Below are positions 8,063-17,378 of a stretch of DNA of 64,000 bases, one piece after another; the first letter of the stretch is position 1; every line of letters starts with the position of its first letter. The notes beneath the pieces are model-generated. The model worked only from the letters and a program-made list of their open reading frames with translations, was not told the DNA's origin and did not search any database. The stretch is from Flammeovirgaceae bacterium UBA6059 (GTDB lineage: Bacteria > Bacteroidota > Bacteroidia > Cytophagales > Cyclobacteriaceae). The position numbers were made by a program, and so were the translations under genes. The stretch spans positions 310,001 through 374,000 of the forward strand of contig DIYH01000002.1 in NCBI GenBank assembly GCA_002435755.1. The letters are read 5' to 3'.

Positions 8063-8512
8063 ATGGCCTTAAAAGCGAAAATAGAAGCAGAGATCAAAAC
8101 AGCCATGTTGGCAAAAGATAAAGATAGATTAAGAGCCCTTCGTTCAATTAAATCACTAATAATGCTTGCGGAAACAGAAAAAGGAGGTCAGGATGGACTC
8201 TCTGCAGATGCAGAAATGAGTATCCTGGTCAAAGCAGCTAAGCAACGTAAGGATTCACTTGAGGTGTATGAGCAACAAGGTAGGGCTGACTTAGCCGCTG
8301 TTGAGCAACAGGAACTGAACGTGATCGAAGAGTTTTTGCCAAAGCAGTTGAGCGAGGAAGAAATGAAATCGGAAATTGAGCAAATCATTACCGAAGTGGG
8401 GGCCTCATCAATGAAGGAAATGGGCAAAGTAATGGGTATAGTATCAAAAAAGCTGGCAGGTAGAGTTGACAACAAAAAGATGTCCGGAGTGATCAAGTCT
8501 CTACTCTCTTGA
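8063..8512 (+). CDS. GatB/YqeY-domain protein
   Basis: A 149-residue helical protein of the YqeY family, related to the C-terminal tRNA-binding domain of the GatB amidotransferase subunit. Recognisable parts are the MLAKDKDRLRALRSIKSLI helix, the EFLPKQLSEEE segment, the SMKEMGKVMG motif and the final VDNKKMSGVIKSLL helix. A role in tRNA-related metabolism is inferred from the homology; free-standing YqeY proteins have no settled function. It precedes the CvpA-like gene by 3 bases, so they are co-transcribed. Confidence 0.92.
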   Translation: MALKAKIEAEIKTAMLAKDKDRLRALRSIKSLIMLAETEKGGQDGLSADAEMSILVKAAKQRKDSLEVYEQQGRADLAAVEQQELNVIEEFLPKQLSEEEMKSEIEQIITEVGASSMKEMGKVMGIVSKKLAGRVDNKKMSGVIKSLLS

Positions 8513-8515
8513 GCT

Positions 8516-9067
8516 GTGAAGATTCTTGACATCATATTGATTGTGCTACTGTTGTATGGGGCCTTTAGAGGTTATCAAACAGGCCTTTTACTAGAGCTCC
8601 TCAATTTTATATCTTTTTTCCTGGCGTTGATACTGGCCTTCAATTTCAAAGATTGGGGTACCAGGATATTACAGAGCTTTCTCGACCAACCAGAGCAATT
8701 ACTGTCGATAGTGGCGTTTGTGATCATATTCATTATTGTAATTGTTGCTTTGAACTTATTAGGAAAAGGCTTAAAGTCCATTCTGGATATGACCTTGCTC
8801 GGAAGTGTTGATGATGTCGCTGGTGGCTTAGTGGGAGCTTTGAAATGGGCACTGATGATCAGTATCTTCCTATGGGTATTCGAGCTTTTCAATATAAGTG
8901 TATCCTCTGATTACAGCGAGGGTACGATTGTATTTCCATATGTTTATTCCATTGCACCGTACTTGCTTGATTTACTGGCGGTCGTATTCCCGATAATTCA
9001 GGATATGCTTGATGGAGGTAAGGAGTTGCTCGAAGATAAAGAGCAAGTTGCATTCCTATTCAGCTAG
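8516..9067 (+). CDS. CvpA-family membrane protein
   Basis: A 183-residue inner-membrane protein with four hydrophobic segments (about 1-20, 24-45, 58-80, 100-125) and the CvpA signature near the N-terminus (LLLYGAFRGYQTGLL). CvpA is needed for colicin V production in Escherichia coli and contributes to envelope robustness; the molecular activity is unclear. It starts with GTG at 8516, three bases after the YqeY-like stop. Confidence 0.87.
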   Translation: MKILDIILIVLLLYGAFRGYQTGLLLELLNFISFFLALILAFNFKDWGTRILQSFLDQPEQLLSIVAFVIIFIIVIVALNLLGKGLKSILDMTLLGSVDDVAGGLVGALKWALMISIFLWVFELFNISVSSDYSEGTIVFPYVYSIAPYLLDLLAVVFPIIQDMLDGGKELLEDKEQVAFLFS

Positions 9068-9139
9068 CACAAAGTTGCTACGGTGATATCCTGTTAACAT
9101 CAATTGGGCTATCTTAATGCTTTTAAATCTAATTAGAGA

Positions 9140-9910
9140 ATGAGTATAAATCCCGTCTTGACGGAAGAAGGTGGTTTTAAATACATTGAGAGGGGCTCTG
9201 GAGAAGTGATTGTTCTTCTTCACGGCCTTTTTGGTGCATTGAGTAATTGGGAGGGAGTGATCAACAGGTTTTCCGACAGGTATAGGGTCGTGATACCAAT
9301 GCTCCCTATTTATGAAATGCCCATAAGAGAGGCAGGACTTGATGGCCTGGTTGACTTTTTAGAATCGTTCATAGCATTTAAGAGGTTGGAGGAATTCAAC
9401 CTAATGGGTAATTCTCTAGGAGGGCATGTAGCATTGATCTATACACTTGCTAACGCGGAAAAAGTAAAGAAGCTTGTTTTGACAGGGAGTTCTGGTTTGT
9501 TTGAAAACTCCATGGGGGGCAGTTTTCCTAAAAGGGGTAGTTACGAATACATCAAAGAGCGAGTGGAATATACCTTTTACGACCCAAAAACTGCTACAAA
9601 GGAATACGTGGATGAAGTATTTGAAACGACTAAGAGTATCCCTAAAGCCTTGAGAATTGTAGCGATTGCCAAGTCAGCCCAACGACATAACATGGCAAAG
9701 GATATCACACGAATCGAAGCACCAACGTTATTGATTTGGGGTCTAAATGATACGATTACCCCCCCAATGGTAGGGCATGAGTTTAATAGGTTAATCAAAA
9801 ACTCTAAATTGAGGTTTATAGACAAATGTTGTCATGCACCGATGATGGAGCACCCAGAGAAGTTCAATGATCTTCTTGAAGAGTTTTTAGAAGAAGAAGT
9901 AATGGTATGA
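9140..9910 (+). CDS. Alpha/beta-hydrolase next to CBS protein and nadK
   Basis: A 256-residue alpha/beta hydrolase. HGLFGALSNWEG provides the oxyanion region, GNSLGG holds the nucleophilic Ser, WGLNDTITPP the acidic residue and KCCHAPMMEHP the catalytic His. The cap region (about 140-190) is short and charged. Substrate unknown. Its end overlaps the CBS gene by 4 bases (ATGA-type), so it is co-translated with that gene and nadK. This hydrolase-CBS-nadK order is, to my knowledge, common in Cytophagales. Confidence 0.85.
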   Translation: MSINPVLTEEGGFKYIERGSGEVIVLLHGLFGALSNWEGVINRFSDRYRVVIPMLPIYEMPIREAGLDGLVDFLESFIAFKRLEEFNLMGNSLGGHVALIYTLANAEKVKKLVLTGSSGLFENSMGGSFPKRGSYEYIKERVEYTFYDPKTATKEYVDEVFETTKSIPKALRIVAIAKSAQRHNMAKDITRIEAPTLLIWGLNDTITPPMVGHEFNRLIKNSKLRFIDKCCHAPMMEHPEKFNDLLEEFLEEEVMV

Positions 9911-10572
9911 TAGCTAAGGAGCTGATCAACTATATGATTCCACCGCTGAAGCCTACTGACGAGGTTCATAAAGCGATGACCTGGATGGAGGAATTAAGAA
10001 CCTCGGAATTGCCGGTAGTAGACAATGGCAAATTTCTTGGGGTCCTCAATGAAGAACTGATCTTTGAGAATAATCAAGAAGAAACGCTTGTACAAAGCTT
10101 AGTCCTTACAGGTAATAAAAGTGCACTAAAGGAGGATAGCCATTATTACGAGATCCTTAAGATGTCATACGATCAAGAGGTGAGCCTTGTGGCGGTTGTT
10201 GATCAGAACGATGAGTATCTTGGTGTTGTCTCTATCCGTGATGTTGTTGAGGCGTTTGTACAGACTTCTTCCGTACATAGTCCTGGTGCTATATTTATTC
10301 TCTCTATGAGCCTCAATGATTATTCGCTCAGCGAAATAAGTAGACTTGTAGAATCTAATGATGCGAAAATCCTAAGTCTACATACTACGCAGGACGTTGA
10401 TGACCCTTCTAAGATCAAACTAACCCTTAAAATCAATACTGAAGACTCTTCACGGGTGTTAGCCACTCTGGAAAGGTTTGGTTATTCGGTAGTCTCTCAG
10501 TTTAGCAATCAGTTAGTGGAAGATAGTGACAAGGATCGCTACGATATCCTGATGAAGTACCTTCAGATTTAA
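9907..10572 (+). CDS. CBS-domain protein with C-terminal ACT-like region
   Basis: A 221-residue cytosolic protein. Two CBS motifs occupy about residues 1-120 (LINYMIPPLKPTDEVHKAM, and VVDQNDEYLGVVSIRDVVEAF). The last 90 residues resemble an ACT-type fold: GAIFILSMSLNDYSLSEISRLVESNDAKI, then ILSLHTT and KLTLKIN. CBS pairs typically bind adenine nucleotides and ACT domains bind small ligands. The gene ends 6 bases before nadK, suggesting a regulatory link with NADP synthesis; this is inference from position only. Confidence 0.85.
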   Translation: MIAKELINYMIPPLKPTDEVHKAMTWMEELRTSELPVVDNGKFLGVLNEELIFENNQEETLVQSLVLTGNKSALKEDSHYYEILKMSYDQEVSLVAVVDQNDEYLGVVSIRDVVEAFVQTSSVHSPGAIFILSMSLNDYSLSEISRLVESNDAKILSLHTTQDVDDPSKIKLTLKINTEDSSRVLATLERFGYSVVSQFSNQLVEDSDKDRYDILMKYLQI

Positions 10573-10578
10573 GGTACT

Positions 10579-11454
10579 ATGAAAATTGCTATTCACGGTA
10601 GGACGGTCAAGCAGGACATGCTACGGTATATCGAAGAGATATTTGAAGAGCTGTCGAAGCAACACGTAGGAATTGTCATTTCGGAAAGTTTCAAAAAGAA
10701 GAATGAGGACTGTGGTTATGACTTATCGCAATTCCAGGCCTATAAAAAGAAGTCTGATCTTGAAGCAGTCAATTTCATCTTTAGCCTTGGGGGAGATGGT
10801 ACATTGCTCGAAACCATAACACATATTGATCGTCTGGAGATCCCAATACTCGGTGTTAACATGGGAAGGCTTGGTTTCTTGGCCACCATCGCAAAAACGA
10901 ATATCAAATCAGCACTGAAACTTTTTTTTGAAGGAAAGTACAAACTGGATAGCCGATCGCTGATTCATATTGATAGTGTTCCAAACATATACGGGGAGTT
11001 GAACTACGCCTTAAATGAATTTGCCATTATGAAAAAAGACTCTGCTTCTATGGTAGTGGTGAACTGCTACATTGATGGAGAGTACTTAAACACTTATTGG
11101 GCTGATGGCTTGATGGTGTCAACGCCCACAGGTTCTACCGGATACTCTCTATCATGTGGAGGGCCGGTGGTGCTACCGCAATCAAGTAATTTTATTATTA
11201 CACCCGTTAGTCCTCATAACCTTAACGTGAGACCTATGGTGGTGTCTGATTCAAGTGTCATATCTTTTGAGATTGAGAGCCGTGGATTGAACTTTTTAAC
11301 TTCGTTAGATTCAAGATCTTATACTGTTGATAATAAAGTGAGACTCTCTGTTAGAAAGGAAAACTTTTGTGTAAAGCTCATTAGGCTCGAGGGTTACACT
11401 TTCCTTGATACACTGCGCAATAAGCTGAATTGGGGGTACGATTCCCGCAATTGA
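10579..11454 (+). CDS. nadK: NAD kinase
   Basis: A 291-residue cytosolic enzyme that phosphorylates NAD to NADP. The GGDGT loop is at 71-75, followed by GVNMGRLGFLA. The NE motif sits in LNEFAIMK, and the C-terminal glycine-rich DGLMVSTPTGSTGYSLSCGGP segment supplies the NAD-binding site. Length is normal for the family. It follows the CBS gene by 6 bases and is followed by a promoter-like element for the next gene. Confidence 0.97.
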   Translation: MKIAIHGRTVKQDMLRYIEEIFEELSKQHVGIVISESFKKKNEDCGYDLSQFQAYKKKSDLEAVNFIFSLGGDGTLLETITHIDRLEIPILGVNMGRLGFLATIAKTNIKSALKLFFEGKYKLDSRSLIHIDSVPNIYGELNYALNEFAIMKKDSASMVVVNCYIDGEYLNTYWADGLMVSTPTGSTGYSLSCGGPVVLPQSSNFIITPVSPHNLNVRPMVVSDSSVISFEIESRGLNFLTSLDSRSYTVDNKVRLSVRKENFCVKLIRLEGYTFLDTLRNKLNWGYDSRN

Positions 11455-11487
11455 TCGAAAAATCGTTTTTTTCTTGATTATCATTCA

Positions 11488-11495
11488 TACATTTG
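11488..11495 (+). promoter_or_regulatory. -7 element upstream of the first barrel gene
   Basis: TACATTTG fits TAnnTTTG; the start site would be near 11500 and the leader about 20 bases long. No TTTG at the expected -33 distance. Confidence 0.45.
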
Positions 11496-11519
11496 TTTGC
11501 AGCGTAAAATGCGGGTGGT

Positions 11520-12623
11520 ATGAAAAAAGTTATAGCCGTTGTTACAATACTCCTATTGGCTGGAAGCTTCATAGCAGAGGAAGCCGAGGCTCAGAGAAGG
11601 CGTAGATATAAGCCAGGGGTCAACCGAAGAATAGGTAAGTACAAGGGGAGTCGCTCGGCTATGAGCAACAATCATAAATACAAAGTGCTTGGCTTTTCGA
11701 TCAATGCATTCAATTATTTTGGTGACTTGGCTCCTGTGAATAGGGCTGCCAGTACTGATATATCATTTACCAATCCTGGTTTTGGAATTCTTTACGGTCA
11801 AAGAATAAGTCCTTGGGTAACGGCCAGAGGCAGCTTCACTTATGGACAGCTTGAAGGTGATGATTTTGAATCCCAGGATGTGACCAATTATGAAAGCCTA
11901 ACTAGATACACCCGAAACTTACAATTTAGGAATAACATTTATGAACTTACAGTAGGCTTACAAATAGATATTATACCCAATTACAGAGGCCCATATTCGC
12001 GAGCTCCTGTTGCGCCATTTGTTTTTGTCGGACTTACAGGTTTTTATCATGATCCACAGGGTTTAGCTCCCGAATTCGACCAGGCGGGTAATCCACTTGA
12101 TGAAGCTGGTCAGTGGGTAAAGCTAAGACCACTAGGTACAGAAGGCCAAAATAGTGAGTTTACTGATTTAGACCCATATAGCAATTTTCAGTTGGCGATA
12201 CCCTTGGGGTTAGGTGTTAAATTCAGGCTTCCTAACAATTTTGATGCAGTATTAGAGTTAGGCTATAGGTACTTGCTTACTGATTATATTGATGACGTTG
12301 GTGGCACATATGTCGACCTTGGGATTTTTGATAACAACCTGGCAAGAGCTATGTCAGACAGGTCAGCCGAGCTGAATGCTGTGGTTTCGGGAAACCCGAG
12401 AGACTTTGAAACGATTCAAGCAGCAGGCATTGGGGGCGTATACACCTACACTTCACCTATTGATGGAAACACTTACAGAGCTGTTAATGGTTATGGGTCT
12501 TTTCCCTTGGAAGGAGAACCTCCCCTTGTGCGAGGGAACAAAGATAATGACATGTACTTCATCACGTCAATCAAAATACATTACATCATTAGTGGTGGAA
12601 GAGGGAGCGCTAGATATAGATAA
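11520..12623 (+). CDS. Outer-membrane beta-barrel protein, DUF6089-like
   Basis: A 367-residue exported protein. A signal peptide (about 1-25, ending EAEAQ) is followed by an arginine/lysine-rich stretch (RRRRYKPGVNRR) and then alternating beta strands typical of small outer-membrane barrels (FSINAFNYFGDLAP, VTARGSFTYGQL, FDAVLELGYRYLLTDYIDDVG). The GDLAP segment and the position between nadK and uppS fit the DUF6089 group of Bacteroidota, though the match is weaker than for the next gene. A long insertion (about 165-215) is proline/glycine rich. Possibly linked to outer-membrane assembly through its neighbours; function unknown. Confidence 0.7.
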   Translation: MKKVIAVVTILLLAGSFIAEEAEAQRRRRYKPGVNRRIGKYKGSRSAMSNNHKYKVLGFSINAFNYFGDLAPVNRAASTDISFTNPGFGILYGQRISPWVTARGSFTYGQLEGDDFESQDVTNYESLTRYTRNLQFRNNIYELTVGLQIDIIPNYRGPYSRAPVAPFVFVGLTGFYHDPQGLAPEFDQAGNPLDEAGQWVKLRPLGTEGQNSEFTDLDPYSNFQLAIPLGLGVKFRLPNNFDAVLELGYRYLLTDYIDDVGGTYVDLGIFDNNLARAMSDRSAELNAVVSGNPRDFETIQAAGIGGVYTYTSPIDGNTYRAVNGYGSFPLEGEPPLVRGNKDNDMYFITSIKIHYIISGGRGSARYR

Positions 12624-12655
12624 TTACTCTTTAGTTGATAAATAGAAAAATACTT

Positions 12656-13357
12656 ATGCAGGCCAGGCGCTTAAGCGTCTGGTTATTTTTGTTTTTGGGA
12701 GTTCATGTAACTTCAAATGCCCAATTCTTAGAGTATGGGGCTGGGGTTGGTGTGCTCAACTATGCTGGAGATCTCGATAATGGCTACCCCGTAGACAATC
12801 TAAGGTTTGGTATTCGTGCGTTTCACCGGATGAATCTTAGCGATATTGTTGCTGTCAAGTACTCCATTGGATACGGCAAGATTGCCGGCAGTGACGATAG
12901 ACCTATCGATCCTTTTGCAGGCATTAGAAGAAGAACATTCGAAAGGGGAGTATTTGAAGGCACCCTTACATTCGAATACAACTTTCTCGATTACAAAGAC
13001 GATAACTCTCCAATACGATGGACGCCATATGTGTTTGGAGGTGTTGGCTTTGCCAGGATATTTGGAGAACGTACCAAAGACTACAATAAAATCCAGCCGA
13101 TTATTCCATTCGGAATAGGGTATAAGCATCTTATTGGGAAGCAATTTGCATTCGGCTTTGAGTTTGGCTTAAGGAAGACCTTTTTTGATGAACTTGATGA
13201 AGTAAGTGATGGTGACGTCCAAATCAGAGATTTCAGCTATGGTAATCCTGAGGATAATGACTGGTACTCTTTCAGTACAGTTTCGATTAGCTATATACTT
13301 TACAAAATACCTTGCCCATTTCGCTATATTCCCAATCGCTCTATCTACAGGTATTGA
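12656..13357 (+). CDS. DUF6089 family outer-membrane protein
   Basis: A 233-residue protein starting at ATG 12656; a TTG seven codons upstream is less likely because it would lengthen the signal peptide. The signal peptide ends at TSNAQ. The body has the DUF6089 hallmarks: EYGAGVGVLNYAGDLD at the start, repeated amphipathic strands (FEGTLTFEYNFLDY, YVFGGVGFARIFGE) and a FGFEFGLRKTFFDELDEV segment near the end. The position directly before uppS and bamA is conserved in the phylum. Likely a small eight-stranded-type barrel; function unknown. Confidence 0.82.
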   Translation: MQARRLSVWLFLFLGVHVTSNAQFLEYGAGVGVLNYAGDLDNGYPVDNLRFGIRAFHRMNLSDIVAVKYSIGYGKIAGSDDRPIDPFAGIRRRTFERGVFEGTLTFEYNFLDYKDDNSPIRWTPYVFGGVGFARIFGERTKDYNKIQPIIPFGIGYKHLIGKQFAFGFEFGLRKTFFDELDEVSDGDVQIRDFSYGNPEDNDWYSFSTVSISYILYKIPCPFRYIPNRSIYRY

Positions 13358-13433
13358 ATTGAACTTAGTTTCCAATTCTTTGAAAAAAAGATGAGATTTG
13401 TGGTTCGATTTTAAAGAGGGCGCTTTTTGATGT

Positions 13434-14171
13434 ATGGGGAATGTCATTGACAGAACAAACTTGCCTGCGCATGTAGCCATTATTATGGACGGCAATGGTA
13501 GGTGGGCAAAGAAGAAAGGAGCGGCGAGAATATTTGGACATCAAAACGCAATCAAGGCAGTTCGGGAGGCGACAGAGTTTTGCGCTGAAGAAGGAATATC
13601 CTATCTGACTTTATATGCTTTCAGCACTGAAAACTGGGCAAGACCGAAAGACGAAGTAGAAGGCCTAATGTCGCTTCTGGTGTCGACTATTAAGAAGGAA
13701 TTGCCCACGCTGATTGAAAATAACGTGCGTTTGTCAACCATTGGTGCAGTTGAGTCATTACCAACTAAGACGAGACTAAAACTTGATGAGGCTATTAAGA
13801 TCACGAGTGTGAATAATGGCTTGAACTTAATATTGGCATTGAACTACAGTGGAAGATGGGAAATCACCGAGGCTGCAAAGGAACTTTTGACAAAATGCCT
13901 TGAAGATGGCTTATCCCCCAATGACATAGATTCTCAACTTCTAGGTGAGCATATGAATACTAGGGGTATTCCAGATCCGGAGTTGTTAATCCGAACAAGC
14001 GGCGAAATGAGAATTAGCAATTTTATGCTTTGGCAACTTGCCTATACGGAATTATATATCACAGACGTCCTTTGGCCCGATTTCAGAAAATCGCACATGC
14101 ATAAAGCAGTTACTGCCTATCAACAACGTGAACGGAGGTTTGGCAAGATAAGTGAACAAGTAAACTCCTAA
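13434..14171 (+). CDS. uppS: Isoprenyl transferase (undecaprenyl diphosphate synthase)
   Basis: A 245-residue cis-prenyltransferase that makes the undecaprenyl carrier used for peptidoglycan and surface glycans. The catalytic Asp19 is in IIMDGNGRWA, the SAxE-type motif reads FSTENWARP, and the C-terminal RTSGEMRISNFMLWQLAYTEL signature is intact. It ends 7 bases before bamA, so both belong to the envelope-biogenesis operon. Confidence 0.97.
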   Translation: MGNVIDRTNLPAHVAIIMDGNGRWAKKKGAARIFGHQNAIKAVREATEFCAEEGISYLTLYAFSTENWARPKDEVEGLMSLLVSTIKKELPTLIENNVRLSTIGAVESLPTKTRLKLDEAIKITSVNNGLNLILALNYSGRWEITEAAKELLTKCLEDGLSPNDIDSQLLGEHMNTRGIPDPELLIRTSGEMRISNFMLWQLAYTELYITDVLWPDFRKSHMHKAVTAYQQRERRFGKISEQVNS

Positions 14172-14178
14172 GAACCGA

Positions 14179-16821
14179 ATGAAATCAAAGATATTAGGTC
14201 TGGCACTAGTGCTATTGGTATGGACAGATGTAAGTGCCCAGATCCGGTATAATTACAATCGGAGACAAAGCAATGATCTTGAGATCAACTACTCTAACCC
14301 TAAAGAGTATGTAATTGCTAATATAGAAGTACTTGGGTCAAAGTTCCTCGATAAAAATGCCTTGATCTCTATCTCAGGCTTAAAAATTGGGGACAAGATC
14401 AAAATACCTGGAGATGCCATTTCAGGAGCAATTAAAAAGCTTTGGAAGCAAGGTATCATTGGAGATGTAAAGATCTACGCCAGTAAAATAGAGGGAGAAG
14501 AAGTCTCGGTAACCATCGAGCTTTCCGAGCGTCCAAGGCTCACTAGATTTGCGTTTGATGGACTTACCAGAACCCAGGAAAAAGACATCAGGGAAAAAAT
14601 CAACCTCATTAGAGGTCGTGTGATTACAGATGCATTAGTCAGAAATGCCGAATTGACCATCAAGAGATACTTCGCCGACAAAGGTTATCTGGATGCTGAT
14701 GTCAAAGTAGTACAACAACAAGACACTTTGCTCTCGAATAGTATCCAACTCAATGTAGAAGTTGACAAGAAACGCAAGATCAAAGTAAACAAGATCAACA
14801 TTGTTGGTGATACAATTTTTGCCGATGCGAAAATCAAAGGCCAGCTGAAAAAAACTGGAGAACGCCCGAGGGTTTCTATTTTCGAGGATCTTGCAAAGCG
14901 TACTGTTTCACTATTCAAGCCAAAAGGACTTAAGGAGTTTATCACCACGAAGGAAAAAGTTGATCCTAAGGAATACCTCAATACTCATGTCAAGCTTAAT
15001 ATCTTCAAATCGAATAAATATATCGAGTCAGATTTTGAGGCGGACAAGGAAGGTCTCATAACTTACTATAACAGTAAAGGATACCGAGATGCAGCAATCT
15101 TGAGTGATTCAGTTTATTTATATGATAACAAGTCCGTGAACATTGACCTTATGCTAGAACCTGGTCAGAGATACTATTTCCGAGATATCCTTTGGACTGG
15201 CAACTATGTCTATGCTGATGAAACGCTCAACAGGGTGTTGGGTATTAACAAGGGAGATGTTTATGATCTGGAGCTCGTCAATAAGAAACTCAACTATAAC
15301 CCAACCGGAACAGATATTAGCTCATTGTACATGGACAATGGTTATCTGTTCTTTAGCGTTAATCCTGTGGAAGTAAGGATAGAAGAGGACTCGATAGATC
15401 TCGAAATGAGGATATATGAAGGAGCGCAGGCTAAGATCAGCAAAGTGATTATTGCTGGAAATGATCGAACTAGTGATCACGTGATCTTACGAGAGTTAAG
15501 GACACTACCCGGTGACTATTTTAGTAGAGCGGAGTTGATAAGGACACAAAGGGAGCTATCGCAATTAGGCTATTTCGATCCTGAACAAGTCAATCCAGTG
15601 CCAATGCCTAATCCTGCAGACGAAACGGTTGATATTCAATGGAATCTTGTAGAGCGACCAAGCGATCAGGTGGAACTTTCTGGTGGCTGGGGAGGAGCCT
15701 TTGGGTTCGTTGGTACGTTGGGTTTGGTTTTCAATAACTTTTCACTGAGGAATATTACTCATTTTGACAAATGGCGACCATTGCCGGTAGGAGATGGTCA
15801 GCGCTTGTCTGTACGGATGCAGGCTAATGGGCGTAGATTCCAGAGCTACACTTTCTCATTCTCCGAGCCATGGTTAGGTGGCCGGAAGCCGAATAATTTT
15901 GGTGTAAACTATAGCTACTCAGTACAGCGAAGTGTAAACACGATAACCAATGAAGTATTTGGCTCACTGAGGGTACAGGGTGTAACACTCAGTTTGGGTA
16001 GGAGAGTTAGATGGCCGGACGACTTTTTTACGTTAAGTAATTCTATCTCCTATTTGAATTATGACCTTTTCAACTTTGGTCAGACCCTTGGTTTTGAGAC
16101 AGGAGTTTCAAATAACATCAACTTCAATACGACGCTTGCTAGAAATAGTATTGACAATCCAATGTTTCCAAGATCCGGTTCTTCGATTTCCTTGAGCGTG
16201 TCTCTCACACCCCCTTATTCACTTTGGAATGATCTTGATTTTGAAACAGCACTTCCGGAAGATCGCTACAGATGGGTTGAATATCATAAGTGGATGTTTG
16301 ATGCAAAATTCTACACCAAGCTGTTGGGCAATCTAGTCTTGGAGACCAGAGCGCATATGGGCTACATTGGTAGTTACAACAACAGGTCAGAAGTAGGTCC
16401 GTTTGAGCGGTTTTTCTTAGGTGGTGATGGGCTCACTGGTCAGAACTTCCTCTTAGGAAACGATATCATAGGGCTTAGGGGATATGAAAATAACTCTATA
16501 GTTCCACCACCGGATGAAAACGGTATCCAGGGAGGTACAGTTTACAACAAGTTTGTCATGGAATTGAGGTATCCGTTATCACTTAATCCTTCTGCCACAA
16601 TTTATGTCACCTCGTTCCTTGAAGCGGGCAACAACTGGAGTGAGACTAGCAATTTCAACCCGTATAATCTGAACCGATCCGCAGGCTTTGGCGCAAGGAT
16701 ATTTATGCCAGCATTTGGATTGTTAGGAGTAGACTGGGGCTATGGGTTTGATGTACCTCCTGGAGGCCTAGGTGTCTCCGGACCACAGTTCCATTTCTCT
16801 ATTGGTCAACAATTACGATAG
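14179..16821 (+). CDS. bamA: Outer-membrane protein assembly factor BamA
   Basis: An 880-residue Omp85 protein. A signal peptide (1-20, ending VSAQ) is followed by five POTRA domains (to about 470; for example IANIEVLGSKFLDKNALI at the first and ISKVIIAGNDRTSDHVILRELRTLPGD at the last) and a C-terminal 16-stranded barrel with the conserved lid motif (FLLGNDIIGLRGYENN region) and a terminal strand ending in FSIGQQLR. It folds and inserts outer-membrane proteins. The POTRA region is longer than in Escherichia coli, including a charged insertion around residues 230-280, as often seen in Bacteroidota. Confidence 0.96.
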   Translation: MKSKILGLALVLLVWTDVSAQIRYNYNRRQSNDLEINYSNPKEYVIANIEVLGSKFLDKNALISISGLKIGDKIKIPGDAISGAIKKLWKQGIIGDVKIYASKIEGEEVSVTIELSERPRLTRFAFDGLTRTQEKDIREKINLIRGRVITDALVRNAELTIKRYFADKGYLDADVKVVQQQDTLLSNSIQLNVEVDKKRKIKVNKINIVGDTIFADAKIKGQLKKTGERPRVSIFEDLAKRTVSLFKPKGLKEFITTKEKVDPKEYLNTHVKLNIFKSNKYIESDFEADKEGLITYYNSKGYRDAAILSDSVYLYDNKSVNIDLMLEPGQRYYFRDILWTGNYVYADETLNRVLGINKGDVYDLELVNKKLNYNPTGTDISSLYMDNGYLFFSVNPVEVRIEEDSIDLEMRIYEGAQAKISKVIIAGNDRTSDHVILRELRTLPGDYFSRAELIRTQRELSQLGYFDPEQVNPVPMPNPADETVDIQWNLVERPSDQVELSGGWGGAFGFVGTLGLVFNNFSLRNITHFDKWRPLPVGDGQRLSVRMQANGRRFQSYTFSFSEPWLGGRKPNNFGVNYSYSVQRSVNTITNEVFGSLRVQGVTLSLGRRVRWPDDFFTLSNSISYLNYDLFNFGQTLGFETGVSNNINFNTTLARNSIDNPMFPRSGSSISLSVSLTPPYSLWNDLDFETALPEDRYRWVEYHKWMFDAKFYTKLLGNLVLETRAHMGYIGSYNNRSEVGPFERFFLGGDGLTGQNFLLGNDIIGLRGYENNSIVPPPDENGIQGGTVYNKFVMELRYPLSLNPSATIYVTSFLEAGNNWSETSNFNPYNLNRSAGFGARIFMPAFGLLGVDWGYGFDVPPGGLGVSGPQFHFSIGQQLR

Positions 16822-16825
16822 ACAT

Positions 16826-17359
16826 ATGAAATTTTTCGGCACAGTAGTTGTACTTCAGTTTTTGCTTCTTGGTTCATTGTATGCTCAGAAGTTTGGTTAT
16901 GTCGACACCAAATATGTGCTGAGCAAGATGCCTGAGTATGCTGCGGCGCAAGATGAGATCAATCAGCTCTCGCTGGCATGGGAAGAGGAGGTACAGGAGC
17001 TTTATAAGGCTGTGGAGACTATGGAAGCAGAGCTCAAAGCTGAAGAAGTACTGTTAACACAGGAAATGTATGCAGAGCGGAAAGAGGAAATTGACTTAAA
17101 GTGGAGTGAGGTTAAAGACTATCAAAAAAAGATATTTGGATTTGAAGGTCTCTTCTTTCTAAAGAAGAAAGAATTAATCAAACCAGTACAAGATAAAGTA
17201 TTTGAAGCGGTAGAAAAGGTTGCAAAAAACAATAGATTGCAGATCGTTTTTGACAAGGCTGGTGAACTAGTAATGATTTATACAGATCCCATTCACGACT
17301 ATACAGACTATGTACTTGAGGAGTTAGGTTTGGGTGATGCTAACGATACAATCAAATAG
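16826..17359 (+). CDS. OmpH/Skp-family periplasmic chaperone, first copy
   Basis: A 177-residue exported protein starting at ATG 16826, 4 bases after the bamA stop; an earlier in-frame start inside bamA would destroy the signal peptide. The signal ends near LYAQ and is followed by the family opening KFGYVDTKYVLSKMPEYAAAQ. A long coiled helix (about 45-125) forms the tentacle of the Skp trimer and a C-terminal strand follows. It is expected to hold unfolded outer-membrane proteins for BamA. It has its own tandem paralogue downstream. Confidence 0.92.
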   Translation: MKFFGTVVVLQFLLLGSLYAQKFGYVDTKYVLSKMPEYAAAQDEINQLSLAWEEEVQELYKAVETMEAELKAEEVLLTQEMYAERKEEIDLKWSEVKDYQKKIFGFEGLFFLKKKELIKPVQDKVFEAVEKVAKNNRLQIVFDKAGELVMIYTDPIHDYTDYVLEELGLGDANDTIK

Positions 17360-17378
17360 GTTATTAATTTCTATAATT

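Noticed and set aside
16772..16825. Upstream start for the first ompH-like gene inside bamA
   Set aside because: It would bury the signal peptide; ATG 16826 gives the usual N-terminus.
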